From the NCBI RefSeq assembly GCF_045762675.1, contig NZ_JBJDLK010000004.1:62001-126000 (forward strand): a DNA stretch of 64,000 nucleotides, written 5' to 3'. The notes below the pieces were generated by a model. That model was not told the DNA's origin. It saw only the letters and a program-made list of their open reading frames with translations, and made no database searches. The position numbers and the translations under genes are program-made. Of this stretch, positions 42,942-50,579 are shown in pieces (within the stretch, counting starts at the first letter, position 1; each line of letters opens with the position of its first letter). The DNA is from Elizabethkingia meningoseptica_A (GTDB lineage: Bacteria > Bacteroidota > Bacteroidia > Flavobacteriales > Weeksellaceae).

Positions 42942-44468
42942 TTATTGCTTAATCCATTGAAGTGCTGCGAGGATTTTCTTATCTTTTGATAGGTCTTTGA
43001 AGTTATCTCCACCAATTATTTCTACATCTGGCGGAATACTTTCTTTATATTCCCTGTCATTTCTGTCTGCTTCATAAGAGTTGGAAAGGAAATAATACAG
43101 ATCATCTGTTATTTTAATCGTATTATTAGCAGATACTAAACCTGTAGTTTTTTCACCGATTAATTTCACATTGTTTTTTCCGATAAAAGATATGGTAGTT
43201 GCTTCCCCCGAACTGGAGGTAGCAGGCCCTGTTAATACGGCTATTTTTATTTTCTTATCAGGAGCACAATTGTTTTGTAGTATTACATGCGGTGTATCAT
43301 TTATCAACAGGTTTCCGTCTTTAACAGACCAGGAACCTTGCTTCTGCCCTTCCTGAATAAAAGAGCCTGCTTTTCCGTCTCCCAGAAGGGGAGCAATACC
43401 GGAGATCATAGGATACATATTGCCACCTACATTTAAGCGGAGGTCAACGATAATGCCTTTCAAATCTTTAGGATTTAGCTTACATAGAGAATCCCGTAAT
43501 GCCTGTCCCATTTTTTGTACCTGTTCATCTCTTTCTGTTTTATCCGGAGAAGTACTCATCCCGGGAATAGAAATATAGCCGATCTTTTTCTCCAGCATCT
43601 GAGTTCTGATGTTTCCTTTTGATTCACTGATTGCGGTAGCGGTTTCAGTACTTACCCGTGCAAATAGATTGTCCGGATTGGAGCGGGAGACAGAAGCTGT
43701 TTTTGCTTTCAGGAAAGAATGGTTGTCTTTTAATTTATCCAACATGTATGCAACAGCTGGTTTTACAGCGTTAAGTATATTATTGGCATTTGGATCCAGC
43801 AACTTTTGAACTTCCGGAGTCAGCGTATCCCAATTCACATTATTTTTGTAGATACTCTTTGTTTTGGTGAGTTCTATAATCTGATCAAGAACTTTTTGGG
43901 CTTGCTTTGGATCTACCTTTGTTACAATAAATTTGGCATCTTTGACATCCACACCGTCAATTGAAATGTTGAAATTGTCAATCCACATTTTTCCGCTTCC
44001 GGACAAAAGTGCGCCTACAAGAATCTTATCAGTTACCTCAGGATTTAATGGCAGCGTTATCTCTACCTTTTTCCAGTCAGTTGTTCCCGTGATTCCACGG
44101 TTCTGCATATTGTCGAAGGCTATTTTGGGATCTATACGCATCCAGAGAGCTGCATGGCCATCCGAAACATTTTCAGTTTTCACATATCCGGTAAGGGTAA
44201 TTTTTTTTCCCGTATAGTTGTGGGGCAGATCTAGTGTAACAATTTTATAACCTCCGCTGCCTTCTATAAGCAATGCGTTTTTACCGTTCTGTACATTTTG
44301 TTTGTCAATGCTGGTTTTATAATTAGGACTGCCGGATATACGCCATCCTTTTGGAAGACTGTTTTCAATCTCTTCAAAACTAAGATTTAGTGATGGTGTA
44401 CTTTTACTCTGCGCAAAGGCTTGATAACCGAATAGTGCACAGGTTGCCAGTGTTAAAAGTTTTTTCAT
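42942..44468 (-). CDS. Secreted S41-family peptidase with N-terminal carbohydrate-binding-like domain
   Basis: A 508-residue protein with a signal peptide (to AFAQ, ~20). A jelly-roll-like N-terminal domain (~25-170, NALLIEGSGGYKIVTLDL and GKMWIDNFNISIDG) resembles carbohydrate-binding modules. The C-terminal S41 (CtpA/tricorn type) protease core has IVDLRLNVGGNMYPM and the nucleophile Ser in TGPATSSSGEATT. The general-base Lys is probably in LIGEKTTGLVSANN. There is no PDZ domain between them. The start is 24 bp after the XRE regulator gene on the same strand, so it may be controlled by that unit. Substrate unknown. Confidence 0.82.
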   Translation of the reverse strand: MKKLLTLATCALFGYQAFAQSKSTPSLNLSFEEIENSLPKGWRISGSPNYKTSIDKQNVQNGKNALLIEGSGGYKIVTLDLPHNYTGKKITLTGYVKTENVSDGHAALWMRIDPKIAFDNMQNRGITGTTDWKKVEITLPLNPEVTDKILVGALLSGSGKMWIDNFNISIDGVDVKDAKFIVTKVDPKQAQKVLDQIIELTKTKSIYKNNVNWDTLTPEVQKLLDPNANNILNAVKPAVAYMLDKLKDNHSFLKAKTASVSRSNPDNLFARVSTETATAISESKGNIRTQMLEKKIGYISIPGMSTSPDKTERDEQVQKMGQALRDSLCKLNPKDLKGIIVDLRLNVGGNMYPMISGIAPLLGDGKAGSFIQEGQKQGSWSVKDGNLLINDTPHVILQNNCAPDKKIKIAVLTGPATSSSGEATTISFIGKNNVKLIGEKTTGLVSANNTIKITDDLYYFLSNSYEADRNDREYKESIPPDVEIIGGDNFKDLSKDKKILAALQWIKQ

Positions 44469-44492
44469 ATTAAGATTTGTTTGGTTTATTAT

Positions 44493-44699
44493 TTAGTGTT
44501 CTGTATACTCCAGAATATCTCCGGGCTGACAATCCAGCGCTTTACACAGCGCTTCCAGTGTGGAAATTTTTATAGCTTTTGCTTTTCCTGTTTTCAGGAT
44601 TGAAAGGTTTGCCTGTGTAATACCGATTTTTTCTGCAAGTTCCTGAGACTGCATTTTTCTTTTTGCAAGCATTACGTCTATATTGATAATAATAGCCAT
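44493..44699 (-). CDS. Small XRE-family helix-turn-helix regulator (YozG-like)
   Basis: A 68-residue protein that is almost only a DNA-binding domain: INIDVMLAKRKMQSQELAEKIGITQANLSILKTGKAKAIKISTLEALCKALDCQPGDILEY. The form and C-terminal CQPGDILEY are typical of YozG-like regulators encoded next to DUF2975 membrane proteins. It starts 3 bp after the DUF2975 gene. Autoregulation of the unit is likely by analogy, and the membrane protein may modulate it, but neither is shown. Confidence 0.88.
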   Translation of the reverse strand: MAIIINIDVMLAKRKMQSQELAEKIGITQANLSILKTGKAKAIKISTLEALCKALDCQPGDILEYTEH

Positions 44700-44702
44700 G
44701 TT

Positions 44703-45299
44703 CTAGATTGTTAACTCATTTTCTGACTCCAGTTGATGTCCCTTTTTGAAGAATTCTACGACAAAGAGAATTAAAATTCCGAGAAACATAAAGAAAGCAG
44801 CGGAGTATAATACGCTTCCGATACCCTTGGGTGTTGTGAGGGAATGAATGATCATAAAACTGGTGAAGATAATATTTGTCCATCCAAAACGCTTTAACCA
44901 CATAATTGCGCCTTTATTAAAGACTGTATCCTTACTGATTTCCCTGAATACTTTATAGCTGGTGTAAAAGAATAGTGTAAAAAAAGCGCCGCTGATCATA
45001 TTGTCAATAAACCATTCCATATTGAAAATACCGGTAACCATGTTCTGTTTAGTAAACGGGAAATAGAATTTAAATTTTAAAAGGTCATCCATTGGAGCTG
45101 TCCATTTATTTTTGACCCAGCCAACATCGGTTCCTATAATGAAAAAATCAGATAGAATATGATTGTTGGTTTTGTAATTATAATAAGATACTGAATATCC
45201 GATAATTTCATATACAAACTGAAAGAGAAAGAATACGAACAGAAACAGAAGAAAGTATCCTATGTATTGAGAGATGGAGTTTTTACCGATAATTTTCAT
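44703..45299 (-). CDS. DUF2975 membrane protein (YoaS-like)
   Basis: A 198-residue inner-membrane protein with four predicted helices (about residues 12-35, 95-117, 135-155 and 163-185). A soluble segment between the first two has TDVGWVKNKWTAPMDDLLKFKF. The C-terminus is charged (FFKKGHQLESENELTI). DUF2975 proteins are usually paired with a small XRE regulator, as here with a 3-bp gap. Function unknown; a membrane-linked sensor for the regulator is one idea. First gene of a three-gene unit. Confidence 0.78.
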   Translation of the reverse strand: MKIIGKNSISQYIGYFLLFLFVFFLFQFVYEIIGYSVSYYNYKTNNHILSDFFIIGTDVGWVKNKWTAPMDDLLKFKFYFPFTKQNMVTGIFNMEWFIDNMISGAFFTLFFYTSYKVFREISKDTVFNKGAIMWLKRFGWTNIIFTSFMIIHSLTTPKGIGSVLYSAAFFMFLGILILFVVEFFKKGHQLESENELTI

Positions 45300-45321
45300 G
45301 GTTGATGTTTTGATTATATCG

Positions 45322-45329
45322 CAAATGTA
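45322..45329 (-). promoter_or_regulatory. Promoter -7 element for the DUF2975-XRE-S41 unit
   Basis: TACATTTG followed by C on the minus strand (TAnnTTTG), 22 bp before the DUF2975 start. Confidence 0.6.
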
Positions 45330-45348
45330 TAAATATTTATCGTATTAC

Positions 45349-45377
45349 AATAAAAATATTATTTAAAGTAATAAAAA
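45349..45377. promoter_or_regulatory. Phased AATAAAAA repeats upstream of the DUF2975-XRE promoter
   Basis: AATAAAAA occurs at 45349-45356 and 45370-45377, 21 bp apart, and again at 45390, where it merges with a terminator T-tract. The spacing of two helical turns places the first two on one DNA face at an operator or UP-element position. Confidence 0.35.
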
Positions 45378-45399
45378 TTATTTTACTCCAATAAAAAAA

Positions 45400-45417
45400 C
45401 CGGAATCAACATTCCGG
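45400..45417 (-). terminator. Terminator of the DUF937 gene
   Basis: CCGGAAT, loop CAAC, ATTCCGG, followed on the minus strand by a seven-T run. Confidence 0.8.
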
Positions 45418-45441
45418 CTTTATATATGGTATAGTGAAGGA

Positions 45442-46035
45442 CTATTTTCCGAATAAACCTCCAAGCAAACCTCCCAGTCCGCCCTGGTTTTGCTGATTTC
45501 CGTTGCCACCGCCTAAAACACTTCCTAAAAGATCTGTAATAGGATTCCCGGCTGAGGCTTGTGCTTCATTAGAAGCATTTCCCATAATGCCACCTAATAA
45601 ATCACCTAAACCTCCGGCTCCGGTGTTGCTTGCCTGCTTTTGCTGCCCGATATATCCCATGATAACAGGTGCAAGCATAGCTAATGCAGGTCCGATTTTA
45701 TCCATAGAAATACCGGTACTCTGAGAAAGTTGGTTTTCTACATTTTGTTTGTCATCACCAAAGACATGGTTAAGGATAGAACCACCTTCTTCCTGTCTGT
45801 TAAGAGCCTGTGAAGGATCGTTCAGGATGCTTCCGTTATGATCTTTGTCAAGAGCATTATTTAAAGCTTCTGCTTCTTTTGCATCTTTTGATTTATTTCT
45901 CAGATAAGATATTACCAAAGGTGCAGCAACTGCTAATAAAGCAATGATCTGACTTTTGCTGATACCCATTTTGTTTTCAGCTTGTTCAGCAACCTGGTTT
46001 CCGGTGTTTCCTGTAATTAGGTCTAATAAACTCAT
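45442..46035 (-). CDS. DUF937 protein
   Basis: A 197-residue protein with the DUF937 pattern. LLDLITGNTGNQVAEQAENKMGISKSQIIALLAVAAPLVISYL covers ~3-45, and a second similar helical repeat, ILNHVFGDDKQNVENQLSQSTGISMDKIGPALAMLAPVIMGYI, covers ~86-128. A Gly/Asn/Gln-rich tail follows (GGNGNQQNQGGLGGLLGGLFG). The two halves look like an internal duplication. There is no signal peptide and no catalytic motif; the function of the family is unknown. Monocistronic with a clear promoter and terminator. Confidence 0.8.
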   Translation of the reverse strand: MSLLDLITGNTGNQVAEQAENKMGISKSQIIALLAVAAPLVISYLRNKSKDAKEAEALNNALDKDHNGSILNDPSQALNRQEEGGSILNHVFGDDKQNVENQLSQSTGISMDKIGPALAMLAPVIMGYIGQQKQASNTGAGGLGDLLGGIMGNASNEAQASAGNPITDLLGSVLGGGNGNQQNQGGLGGLLGGLFGK

Positions 46036-46073
46036 AGTGTTTTTAATTGTAATTATTTGTTATACGAATTTAA

Positions 46074-46081
46074 CAAAAATA
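46074..46081 (-). promoter_or_regulatory. Promoter -7 element for the DUF937 gene
   Basis: TATTTTTG on the minus strand (TAnnTTTG), 38 bp before the start codon. Confidence 0.5.
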
Positions 46082-46095
46082 ATAAGAGTCTGAAT

Positions 46096-46608
46096 TTATT
46101 TTTTGAAAATCGGAACATTACTGCATGCTTCTCCGAACATCAGAGACTTTACCATTGGTCGTAGTTTTTCTACCAACTCTACATAGGCATTTTCCGGAAT
46201 GCTGAAATCTGAACAACCTTTAACCAAAACTCTTTTGTCCTGCATTTCAGAAAAATCGTGGTTTTGAATCGCATCATGGAAAAGGATTAATTCCAGTTCT
46301 TTTTGTGAACCGTAAATTACTTTTTTAGCATCCGCCATGAGTTTGTTTCCCAAAAGAAAATAAGCCCAAAGCGGAACAATGGCATCTACTGAACAATAAA
46401 TGTATACATAGGCATCTTTATATTCCTCAGTGTTCAGATCAGCAACCATCTCACGGAAGTCCTTTTCTTTTAGGATCAGTTCCTGAAACAGAAAGTTTTT
46501 TATATCGATGCCAATTCTTTTACCTTTTGGCTGAAGAGTCGCCAGATCAAAATTAACGAGGCTTGTATTTTCCGCAACCTTATTACGGATTTCAAATTCT
46601 TCTGACAT
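46096..46608 (-). CDS. DUF2480 protein
   Basis: A 170-residue cytoplasmic protein typical of the Bacteroidota-specific DUF2480 family: GKRIGIDIKNFLFQELILKEKDFRE (~29-53), VYIYCSVDAIVPLWAYFLL (~68-86) and KRVLVKGCSDFSIPENAYVELVEKLRPMVKSLMFGEACSNVP at the end. The last region has two Cys residues (KGCSDFS, EACSNVP) that could bind metal. In many genomes it lies close to SUF iron-sulfur assembly genes, but none are seen here. Role unknown. Confidence 0.75.
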   Translation of the reverse strand: MSEEFEIRNKVAENTSLVNFDLATLQPKGKRIGIDIKNFLFQELILKEKDFREMVADLNTEEYKDAYVYIYCSVDAIVPLWAYFLLGNKLMADAKKVIYGSQKELELILFHDAIQNHDFSEMQDKRVLVKGCSDFSIPENAYVELVEKLRPMVKSLMFGEACSNVPIFKK

Positions 46609-46628
46609 TTTTTATTTTTATCTTTACA

Positions 46629-46636
46629 CAAAATTA
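46629..46636 (-). promoter_or_regulatory. Promoter -7 element for the DUF2480 gene
   Basis: TAATTTTG on the minus strand (TAnnTTTG), 20 bp before the start codon. Confidence 0.55.
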
Positions 46637-46744
46637 AGTCAAATTAATTTAGAAGAAAATAATAGTGAATTTAGATTCCGTCAATTAAAGAGTATAAAGA
46701 TTTAATTGAGGGCTAAATATACCAACCTCTAATACCTAGCAGTC

Positions 46745-47854
46745 TTGAAATACTATCTTATTGCCGGAGAAGCTTCCGGAGATTTACACGGTTCTAATCT
46801 GATGAAATCGATCACGAAAAAAGATCCCAATGCAGAATTCAGATTCTGGGGCGGTAATCTGATGGAGGCTCAGGGAGGTACATTGGTAAAACATTATCGT
46901 GATCTGGCATTTATGGGATTTGCAGAGGTTGTTCAGAACCTTGGTACCATCTTGGGAAATATAAAATTCTGTAAAAAAGATATTCAGGAATATAAACCGG
47001 ATGTTTTGGTATTAATAGATTACCCGGGCTTCAATCTGAGGATCGCAAAATTTGCAAAATCCCTCGGAATAAGAGTGGTTTATTATATTTCACCGCAAAT
47101 ATGGGCATGGAAAGAAAGTCGTGTAGAGATCATTAAAAAATATGTGGATGACATGCTCGTAATCCTTCCTTTTGAGAAGCGTTTTTATAAAAAACATAAT
47201 GTTGATGCTCATTTTGTAGGACACCCTTTACTCGATGCTATTCATAACCTGCCGGAGTTGGATGTTGAAAAATTTAAGGCAGACAACAATCTGCCGGAAA
47301 AAGAAATTATTGCTTTATTGCCGGGAAGCAGAAAGCAGGAAGTAGAAAAAATGCTTCAGATGATGTTATCTGTTCGTCCGTTTTTTCCGGAATATCAGTT
47401 TGTAATTGCCGGAGCGCCTTCTTTGGAAAAAGAATTTTATGAACAGTATGTTGACGATCAGGTACACTTTGTATCTAATAAAACCTATGATTTGCTGAGG
47501 TGTTCCAAGGCCGCATTGGTAACATCGGGAACCGCAACACTGGAAACAGCCTTGCTAAATGTTCCGGAAGTCGTATGCTACCGCGGTAGTCAGATTTCTT
47601 ATGAAATTGCAAAAAGGCTTGTAAAACATATTAAATACATTTGTCTGGTTAACCTTATTATGGATAAGGAAGTGGTAAAAGAACTTATTCAGAAGGATCT
47701 GAATACAGACAATCTAAAAAAAGAACTATCCCTTATTTTATCAGGAGAAAACAGAGAAAGAATTCTGAACGAATATCACTTACTTCGTGAAACACTCGGG
47801 GGGTCCGGAGCTTCTGATGAAGCTGCCGAACTTATTGTTAATAAGAAAATATAG
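46745..47854 (+). CDS. lpxB: Lipid-A-disaccharide synthase (TTG start)
   Basis: LpxB joins lipid X and UDP-2,3-diacylglucosamine to form the lipid A disaccharide at the inner membrane. The 369-residue glycosyltransferase (GT19) begins KYYLIAGEASGDLHGSNLMKSI, the family's fixed N-terminus. It has LVLIDYPGFNLRIAKFAK, YYISPQIWAWKESRV (~110-124), VGHPLLDAI, LLPGSRKQEVEKML and VTSGTATLETALLN. The start codon must be TTG at 46745 because the conserved MKYYLIAG reading begins there and no ATG precedes it. No promoter of TAnnTTTG type is obvious just upstream. Confidence 0.93.
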   Translation: MKYYLIAGEASGDLHGSNLMKSITKKDPNAEFRFWGGNLMEAQGGTLVKHYRDLAFMGFAEVVQNLGTILGNIKFCKKDIQEYKPDVLVLIDYPGFNLRIAKFAKSLGIRVVYYISPQIWAWKESRVEIIKKYVDDMLVILPFEKRFYKKHNVDAHFVGHPLLDAIHNLPELDVEKFKADNNLPEKEIIALLPGSRKQEVEKMLQMMLSVRPFFPEYQFVIAGAPSLEKEFYEQYVDDQVHFVSNKTYDLLRCSKAALVTSGTATLETALLNVPEVVCYRGSQISYEIAKRLVKHIKYICLVNLIMDKEVVKELIQKDLNTDNLKKELSLILSGENRERILNEYHLLRETLGGSGASDEAAELIVNKKI

Positions 47855-47860
47855 ATGACA

Positions 47861-47890
47861 TAAAATACAGAAAGACCTGTTTGTATTTTA
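47861..47890 (+). terminator. Possible weak terminator after lpxB
   Basis: TAAAATACA and TGTATTTTA form an AT-rich 9-bp stem 6 bp past the lpxB stop. Without a good T-run it may be only a mRNA 3' hairpin. Confidence 0.4.
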
Positions 47891-47955
47891 TAATTATTCT
47901 TCCGGAATATATATTCTGGTATATATAGTGGTTTGAGTATGAGTGAACCCTAATG

Positions 47956-48007
47956 CTTTTGGATTAAATTTAAGTTTCGCACCGGCGAGTTGAGTCTAAT
48001 CCAAAAG
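47956..48007 (+). promoter_or_regulatory. Long hairpin in the comEC leader
   Basis: CTTTTGGATTA (47956-47966) and TAATCCAAAAG (47997-48007) are perfect 11-bp inverted arms. A second short stem TCGC/GCGA lies inside the loop. The structure ends 6 bp before the preferred ATG at 48014 and could hide or expose the start region. Confidence 0.5.
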
Positions 48008-48013
48008 AAGTAC

Positions 48014-49792
48014 ATGAAAAAGCAGCCCATATTTTGCCTTTTTATCGCTTTTTCAACAGGAATTTTAATCAAAGATGAAATTCTGGTCACTGACTTGTGG
48101 GGAGTTCTCATCTCTGCTATTACTTTCCTTTTTCTGTTTCTTTTATTTTTTATCCACAGAAGTAAAAAAGCTGCACTGTTTATATTGCTTTTTATAGGTA
48201 TTGGTTTCATTACCCATTCTTTATATACAAGGACGAATGACCTCCAGACTTTTGAAGGAAAACAAATCCTTACTTTTCAGGTTGTTAAAAAGCTCAATAG
48301 TACCGAGAAGAGCAAACGCTATATTGTCGCTGTTATTGGAATTAAAGATAGAAAACAGGCTGTTGCTCCCTTTAATGCTGTACTTAATGTGCCTAAGCAT
48401 TTAGAATCATTGGATTTTAAGCATGCTTATTCCGGAAAATTTTATGTGAATGCTATACAATCTCCACAAAACAATTATCAGTTTAATTACCGGAAATACA
48501 TGCAGCGGAATGATGTGTTGTATCAGTTATATTCCAACGAAGAACCAGCTGCTGAAAAGAAAGAAACAACAATAACGGATCAGATTAAACAGAAGCGGCT
48601 GGAAGTTCTGCAAAATATAGATATGTCTAAGCTTTCATCAAAGTCCAAAGATTTCCTGAAAGGAATAATTCTGGCGGACAGAACAGATATGGATACTGAG
48701 ATTTCTCAGGACTTTACAAAATCGGGACTGATTCATTTTCTGGCAATTTCAGGGACGCATATGGTGATTATTTTCTGGCTGTTGAAAAAGGTACTCGATT
48801 TTCTGATTCCCGTACGGTACCGAAAAGGAACTGTTATTGTGAGTTTGTTACTGATATGGTGTTTTGCCGTTTTTATTGATTATGGAAGTTCTGTCGTAAG
48901 ATCCTGCATTATGCTGTCCGTTTACTATATTATGGTTCTTTTGCAGCGCAAACCGGATTTGCTCCATTCTATTGGGGTATCTGGGCTGACTATACTGCTT
49001 TTTGATACACAACAAATTTTTGATATAGGTTTTCAGTTGAGTTTTTTGGCGGTTTTTGGAATTTACTGGCTCAACCAGCCTATTCTTAATTTGTTGCCCA
49101 AAGCTAGAAACACCTTTCAAAATTTCATGTGGAGCGTTGTGAGTATTACACTCGCTGCACAAATAATAACACTTCCATTAGTTTTATACTATTTTCATCA
49201 GTTTTCTCTTGTATCCATAATTTCCAATTTAATTATCGTCCCGATGTCTGAAATTGTTATTGTTTTTTCCTTATTCATGACATTGATGCTGGGAGGCACT
49301 GGAGAAATAGACTGGATTAGTTTTGTTTATGATTTTCTTATTGTAAATCTGCTGAAGCTGATTCATTATTTTGCAGAAGTTAATATCCTGTTTTTTGAAG
49401 ATATTCCGATGTCTTTATCCGAAATGCTGGTACTTTTTGTTTTGATTTATTTACTAAGAGCGTTGTTAAAAGAACGAAGTCTAAAAAATATCCTGAGAAC
49501 TGGAAATGTTCTGATTCTGTTTTTTATATTAAGATTCGGACTGAATTTCTATTACTTTTCCCGGGAAGAATTTCTCGAGCATCAATACTTTAATCAGAAA
49601 ATATTTTCTGTTAAAAAGCACGACAGGGTAGTGTTTTATCTGCCTGAAAATTTGGACAAAAACAAAGTTAAAAAGTATTTAGTACAATCTTATGTGGTAT
49701 CTGCAAGAATTAAGAATTATGAAATTATTCAATTCAATGATAAGGAATTTAGCGGCTTGAAATACAGAAATAAAATTAAATTTGTTAAATAA
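48014..49792 (+). CDS. comEC: ComEC/Rec2-type DNA-uptake membrane channel
   Basis: ComEC moves single-stranded DNA across the inner membrane in natural transformation. The 592-residue protein has an N-terminal hydrophobic pair and a DUF4131-like OB region (~20-170). The competence domain follows with GIILADRTDMDTEISQDFTKSGLIHFLAISGTHMVII (~200-236), the clearest family mark, then about ten membrane helices. A C-terminal metallo-beta-lactamase domain as in Bacillus ComEC is absent, as usual in flavobacteria. The frame extends upstream to a TTG at 47990, but that falls inside a hairpin, so the ATG at 48014 (MKKQPIFCLFIAFSTG) is chosen. Confidence 0.85.
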   Translation: MKKQPIFCLFIAFSTGILIKDEILVTDLWGVLISAITFLFLFLLFFIHRSKKAALFILLFIGIGFITHSLYTRTNDLQTFEGKQILTFQVVKKLNSTEKSKRYIVAVIGIKDRKQAVAPFNAVLNVPKHLESLDFKHAYSGKFYVNAIQSPQNNYQFNYRKYMQRNDVLYQLYSNEEPAAEKKETTITDQIKQKRLEVLQNIDMSKLSSKSKDFLKGIILADRTDMDTEISQDFTKSGLIHFLAISGTHMVIIFWLLKKVLDFLIPVRYRKGTVIVSLLLIWCFAVFIDYGSSVVRSCIMLSVYYIMVLLQRKPDLLHSIGVSGLTILLFDTQQIFDIGFQLSFLAVFGIYWLNQPILNLLPKARNTFQNFMWSVVSITLAAQIITLPLVLYYFHQFSLVSIISNLIIVPMSEIVIVFSLFMTLMLGGTGEIDWISFVYDFLIVNLLKLIHYFAEVNILFFEDIPMSLSEMLVLFVLIYLLRALLKERSLKNILRTGNVLILFFILRFGLNFYYFSREEFLEHQYFNQKIFSVKKHDRVVFYLPENLDKNKVKKYLVQSYVVSARIKNYEIIQFNDKEFSGLKYRNKIKFVK

Positions 49793-49864
49793 TGTTAATT
49801 ATTTAGATTGAATATAAACTATGGTTTAATGATGAATCTCATTTATTACACGCGTAAGAATTGT

Positions 49865-49872
49865 TAATTTTG
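49865..49872 (+). promoter_or_regulatory. Promoter -7 element for sdhCAB
   Basis: TAATTTTG followed by TG (TAnnTTTG), 29 bp before the sdhC start. Confidence 0.6.
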
Positions 49873-49901
49873 TGAGATTAGAAAAATAATATAATTAAAC
49901 T

Positions 49902-50564
49902 ATGGCAGGATTGACATCTTCTTCAATCGGGAGAAAATTCCTTATGGCTTTATCAGCAATGTTTTTGCTGATATTCCTTATTATGCACCTCTCTGTAAAC
50001 CTGGTTTCGGTTTTTAGTCAGGATGGTTTTAATGAGGCGTCTCATTTTATGGGATATAACCCGCTTGTACAGTTTTTAATGCAACCTATTTTAGGGTTTG
50101 CAGTAGTGTTTCACTTTGTAATGGGCTTTATTCTTGAAGCAAAGAATAACAAGGCTCGTCCGGTGAAGTACGGTTACAGCAACAATGGAGCTAACGCTAC
50201 CTGGGTTTCCAGAAATATGATTATTTCCGGAGCAGTAATTTTAGCTTTTTTGGCATTACACCTTTACGATTTTTGGATTCATGAAATGAATTTTAAATAT
50301 GTAGAGCATTTGTCTCCGGAGCCTACACGTTACTGGGAAGAGCTTCACCACAAGTTCGCTGATTTATGGAGAGTAGTACTTTATGTAGTTTCATTCGTAT
50401 TACTGGGATTACACCTTTCACACGGTTTCCAGTCCTCTTTTCAGTCTGTTGGAGCTAACCATCCAAAGTATTTACCGGCAATTAATGCTGTTGGGAAAGC
50501 GTATTCTATTCTTATCCCTTTAGGATTTATTTTTATTGCTATTTATCATTACGTAACTCAATAA
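49902..50564 (+). CDS. sdhC: Succinate dehydrogenase cytochrome b subunit
   Basis: A 220-residue membrane anchor with five helices of the single-subunit, di-heme type (as in Bacillus and Wolinella-like enzymes). It starts SSSIGRKFLMALSAMFLLIFLIMHLSVNL. Candidate heme-ligand histidines lie in the helices (MHLSVNL, FHFVMGF, LHLYDFW, LHLSHGF, YHYVTQ). It connects quinone to the catalytic subunits encoded next (sdhA 15 bp downstream, sdhB beyond). The enzyme is a TCA-cycle and respiratory-chain complex; reversal to fumarate reduction is possible and not decided by sequence. Confidence 0.92.
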   Translation: MAGLTSSSIGRKFLMALSAMFLLIFLIMHLSVNLVSVFSQDGFNEASHFMGYNPLVQFLMQPILGFAVVFHFVMGFILEAKNNKARPVKYGYSNNGANATWVSRNMIISGAVILAFLALHLYDFWIHEMNFKYVEHLSPEPTRYWEELHHKFADLWRVVLYVVSFVLLGLHLSHGFQSSFQSVGANHPKYLPAINAVGKAYSILIPLGFIFIAIYHYVTQ

Positions 50565-50579
50565 CCAATAAATATTATT

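Noticed and set aside
45390..45397. Third AATAAAAA repeat upstream of DUF2975
   Set aside because: It coincides with the T-tract of the DUF937 terminator, so its regular spacing may be chance; only the first two are kept as candidate sites.
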